Program-made: the position numbers and the translations under genes
Shown: in pieces, positions 61,001 through 64,000 of the stretch
Position numbering within the stretch: position 1 is the first letter of the stretch
Layout: the number at the start of each line of letters is the position of its first letter
DNA from: Pachyseris speciosa
Lineage: Eukaryota > Cnidaria > Anthozoa > Scleractinia > Pachyseridae
Direction: 5' to 3'
DNA length: 64,000 nucleotides
Assembly: GCA_016490735.1 (NCBI GenBank)
Contig: JAEMWC010000249.1
Location: 356,001 to 420,000, forward strand
Notes under the pieces: generated by a model
The model's input: the letters and a program-made list of their open reading frames with translations, nothing else
What the model was told of the DNA's origin: nothing
Database searches by the model: none

Positions 61001-62034
61001 ATCATGTTCATACGCACCATACACTGAAAGGCCATAAGTATTAGGTAATTAAGATCTTATTGCTAAAAATAATTCGGCATGGTTAATTTGTCAGTAGTTC
61101 CACCGTGAAACAAGAGAGATTTCACACTTAGCATGCCATACCCACAAGATAAACCAAAAATAAGTCACCCAGAGTAGTGAAGACCATGACTTTCGCGTCA
61201 GTACCTCTTAAATTTTATCGGTGGATAACTAAAAAGATCAATACCGTAGAATACAAGAGATACCATACCGTCAGGTTTTTCGTATCCCTGAGCCTAGATA
61301 ATATTGCCACACCAGCATTGCTCGAAGGAAAAGCCTTCACCAGTTTATGACTGAAAAACATCAACAAAACCAGAACTACTTAAGATACTTCACACAATAT
61401 TCAGATAATTACACTTGATTTGAAAAATCTGCTAATGAAATAGATGTTTGGAATTTCGCAGTTTTGGTTAATTTAGCTGAGGTTTCTAAGCGGCTCTAAA
61501 ATCATTTTTTGGGTCACGTTGTGACGATGTCATTGCGTGTAATTGTCGTTAATATGCAGTCTGTGTTTCGCAGCGTAAGGGTGATATAGGATTTATGTAC
61601 AAACGTTTTTCATTTGTTTCTAACGTTGAAAACAGGCAAGTCTTTTAGAGGTCGCCGCGCGACGGTAAATGTTTCTTTATTTGCTTTTACTCCATCACCG
61701 TTCATCACCATAGTAATATAGTTCCTGGACAGTTATCTCATATTTTCAAGTTGAACTAGTCGCAGCAATCGTGAAAAGAGTCACACTAACAAGAAGTAAT
61801 TTTTTTGAAACTAGAGAAGGATAAACAAGGGTCGTTAAGTTCACCTATAATTCGATTATGTGTGAATGGAATCTTTCTTTTTATTTTCTGCCGTGACGTA
61901 AGTCAGAATCCAAAATTTTGCTGTTGTTGAGTCCATCCATGTTGTACTTACCCCCAGTAAAGCTTTTCAGCTCCTGTTTCAGCTGTTGAAGTCGCCGTAA
62001 TCACCCAGACCAGCACCACAACAGAGAATGACAT
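55020..62034 (-). CDS. Secreted M14A zinc carboxypeptidase (CP-B), ten exons, intact
   Basis: Predicted procarboxypeptidase of 416 aa. Exons in gene order: 61952-62034, 61269-61350, 59685-59894, 59014-59112, 58535-58639, 57945-58055, 57634-57724, 56368-56570, 55841-55928, 55020-55198. Every intron phase matches CP-A, and exons 5-8 have the same length in both genes. Signal peptide: [18 protein letters not shown]. The propeptide has [16 protein letters not shown]. Catalytic framework complete: [32 protein letters not shown] (Tyr248) and IELRDKG (Glu270); Cys pair VCIG and NPCM. Residue 255 is Gln, so neither a typical CPA (Ile) nor CPB (Asp) pocket is present. A splice acceptor at 62061-62063 implies a 27-base 5' untranslated stretch in exon 1. 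Introns hold a LINE scrap, MITEs and a dispersed repeat. Confidence 0.92.
57155..57445. mobile_element. Composite foldback MITE in a CP-B intron
   Basis: An inner hairpin pairs CGCGTGATAGCTGAT with ATCAGCTATCACGC (57169-57212). An outer pair is ATAAATCTACTAGTCTAA (about 57250) and CTAGTAGATTTAGACTAA (about 57419). No coding capacity. Confidence 0.6.
59330..59590. repeat. Dispersed repeat, related to 3330-3830
   Basis: Shares GGCATCTTGC, AATGGGAGGAA, AGCTCAAACTC, TTGGACAAACCGA and GGCTGACTGTTTTTTGAC with the copy upstream of CP-A, in the same order. It lies in the CP-B intron between the third and fourth coding exons. Confidence 0.5.
60612..61046 (-). mobile_element. LINE 3' end, 5'-truncated, in a CP-B intron
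   Basis: The minus frame reads [44 protein letters not shown] and [17 protein letters not shown], the C-terminal tail of a LINE ORF2 family. The 3' end is a short (TCAA)n tail near 60615-60630. Read as a CP-B exon it would disrupt the enzyme, so it must be spliced out. Confidence 0.65.
61640..61860. mobile_element. Eroded copy of the 21356 MITE family
   Basis: Shares GACGGTAAATGTTTCTTTAT, CCTGGACAGTT, TTTTCAAGTTGAAC and GTGAAAAGAGT-like blocks with 21530-21640. No terminal repeat remains. It lies in the first CP-B intron. Confidence 0.5.
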
Positions 62035-62063
62035 GTCACCAAAGGTCTTCAAGTCTACACCTG

Positions 62064-62537
62064 AAAGCAGTAGTGAAAATATAGCCTGAAGAAAATTCAG
62101 GCTTGTACGGGATTCGAACCCACGACCTCTGCAATACCGGTACAGTACTCCACCAACTGAGCTAACAAGCCAACTGGAAGCTGATCATTTTGTTGGTTAG
62201 TAATATACCCGTACAAGCCTGAAATTTTTCAGGCTTTATTTTCATTAAAGATTAAGTAGCGTTCATAACTGCGATGATCACTCACATATTCATTCTTTAA
62301 TGCGCAGTTCAAATATATGATTTTCATATATTCATTTTCACTTAATCATCATTCACTTCATCAGTCACGGGTATATTACGAACCAACAAAATGACCAGCT
62401 CCCAGGTGACTTGTAAACTCAGTTGGTAGAGTGCTGCACCGGTATCGCAGAGGTCGTGGGTTCGATTCTCGTACAAGCCTGAATCTTTTTCGGGCTTTAT
62501 TTTCACTACTGCTACTACTTAAGTGTAGTGTTCATAG
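62064..62537. mobile_element. Head-to-head pair of tRNA-Thr-like SINEs just upstream of CP-B
   Basis: The minus copy (about 62064-62215) has GATTCGAACCCACGACCTCT and CCAACTGAGCTAACAAGCC. The plus copy (about 62365-62537) has CTCAGTTGGTAGAGTGCTGC and GGTCGTGGGTTCGATTCTCG. Between them are an extra partial unit (TACAAGCCTGAAATTTTTCA) and the family tail. The left edge lies 30 bases from the CP-B start codon. Confidence 0.75.
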
Positions 62538-64000
62538 GAAATGACAGGTCCTGGAACAACCCTTTTCACAGAAAACAAACATTACTACTCTTTAGGCGGT
62601 AAAAGTCTACTACACAAATTTGGCGACACCATTTAATTATTCTACGACGACGACCGTCTAAATGAGTATGGTAACATAAGTCGGTTTCGTTTGGATGAAA
62701 ATGACAGCAAACAAAAGCAGGAAAACCCAAAGACGCACTCGATGACTGATCAGCTGTAGAATGGAAGGTGAGCGTGATCCGTAGAGGTTTTGTAACCTTC
62801 TATACCATTTCCAACTCTCCTCTAGCGGGTAGACTTTATCCAACCAGCATATAAAGGTTGAGATTATCACTCACAAATATCAAACAAATATCTGATTTTC
62901 ATATATTCATTCTCACATTAAAAAATTAAAGCAAGAAAAATTCGCGCTCACGTTCTCGACAAAGCCATGAATTGATCTTTTCACGTTGTTGTTTTCAGTA
63001 GGACGCCAGAAATGTATCAAAATGTAGAATTTACGTTCAGAGTGATTGGTTTTGATCAAAATATTCATCTTATTGTTTTGTGTCAAGGAGACAACTACAG
63101 CCAGGTAAGTCCACAGGAATCCCACACAATCTGTTTGTGTAACCGCTTGTAATTTTGTAGTAAATGTATTAGACGTACCGGTAAATATATGTGTGGACCA
63201 ACGCTAAATAAAAGGTAAATTACCTGACCTGTGGGTTATTGTCGTCCTTTTGCCTCAGAAGTGATATTTTAAGCGATTTTGTGAGGACGAGTTCCGAATT
63301 CTTCGTTGCACACGCTATAAATTGAATAGCAACTTGGAGATCTAAGCGCTGTTTAGGGGCAATTTATTCTGTCACAATGAGAAGTAAACACTTTCTAACA
63401 CTGCACAATTGGCAATCGGCTTGGCACCCAGTTTTATCAAGTATTGGAAAGGCTTCTCTCAGAAACTCGAAATTGTGGATTGCGTACTTCGAGAGGTCCA
63501 TGACACATAAAATTTCGCGATACTCTCAGGAATGAATCTAGATGTCCTTATCACTCCTTGACCTCTAAAACATTTTTGAGGGCGATATGAAGTCAATATA
63601 GGTGGTTTACACCTTACGTCATCGCCGTTACGCTGGTGGACGTAAACCATACATCTCATACGTTTCTAGTTAGCTACAAGCATTTGTTCGTTTCACCATT
63701 GTTATCTCCGTCGCTAGAGATTGGCTGCAAACCACCAATAAGAATTGTTTTTTAGTTAGGTGTAATGTAGCTAAATACTTGGGCCTAAGTAACTGCAAAT
63801 TGATAAATATTTTTCCTCAGTTAAAATAATTTTTTTCTGTATTATCGCTGAATTACGGCTGCACGTTCCCTCAAAGTTTTATGTATGAAATATAGTACGA
63901 CGCAACGTTTGTCGAAGAAGAGCACGCCGGGAAATCTAACGGAAAGTTCTTAATCAAATAGGCACATTATTAATTCTTTTAATTGACACAAGGTATACAC
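62538..64000. other. No gene recognised at the right end
   Basis: Frames up to 70 codons, none with a recognisable domain. A fragment CAAATATCTGATTTTCATAT near 62885 is a scrap of the SINE tail. Confidence 0.4.

Noticed and set aside
60728..61024. 98-codon frame lying between two CP-B exons
   Set aside because: Matches a LINE C-terminal tail, not a peptidase, and CP-B splices cleanly around it.

Overview
The window is animal nuclear DNA, AT-rich, with short exons, GT-AG introns and dense transposon debris. The gene content (RPAP3, secreted M14 carboxypeptidases, a single-domain discoidin protein) together with DIRS elements, tRNA-headed SINEs and many foldback MITEs suggests an anthozoan cnidarian, most likely a stony coral. 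That assignment is inference from style, not a database match.

Layout. 1-2515 (minus) holds the first two coding exons of RPAP3, whose body lies beyond the left edge. 2.5-11.5 kb has no recognisable gene, only repeats. 11513-19870 (plus) is an intact ten-exon secreted carboxypeptidase (434 aa, called CP-A here). 20930-32857 (minus) is a decayed paralogue (CP-psi) lying tail to tail with CP-A. Its last intron holds a set of nested insertions: a terminal-inverted-repeat element (about 21171-27280) contains a 341-bp MITE and a DIRS retroelement (about 21850-27067), and the DIRS is itself split by a CR1/L2-like LINE (about 23778-26337). 34.2-37.8 kb carries two non-autonomous DNA elements, one with a 380-bp internal tandem duplication. 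37.8-50.5 kb is gene-poor, with LINE scraps, SINE pieces, microsatellites and a paired E-box/CRE motif. 50526-52778 (plus) is a small secreted F5/8 type C (discoidin) protein. 55020-62034 (minus) is a second intact ten-exon carboxypeptidase (416 aa, CP-B here). The right end has a head-to-head pair of tRNA-like SINEs directly upstream of CP-B and then no gene.

How it fits together. The three carboxypeptidases share the same exon boundaries and phases, so they are local duplicates. All keep the M14 zinc and catalytic framework except the pseudogene. The residue at the bottom of the S1' pocket (bovine CPA numbering 255) differs in each: Lys in CP-A, Gln in CP-B and Glu in CP-psi. This suggests that duplication was followed by divergence in which C-terminal residues are removed, after which one copy was lost. 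The discoidin protein is secreted too, but nothing in the sequence ties it functionally to the peptidases. The most unusual structure is the nested mosaic in the pseudogene intron. It keeps the DIRS hallmarks (inverted termini plus an internal complementary region matching both) although the element has lost its reverse transcriptase core. No clearly new biological system was found.
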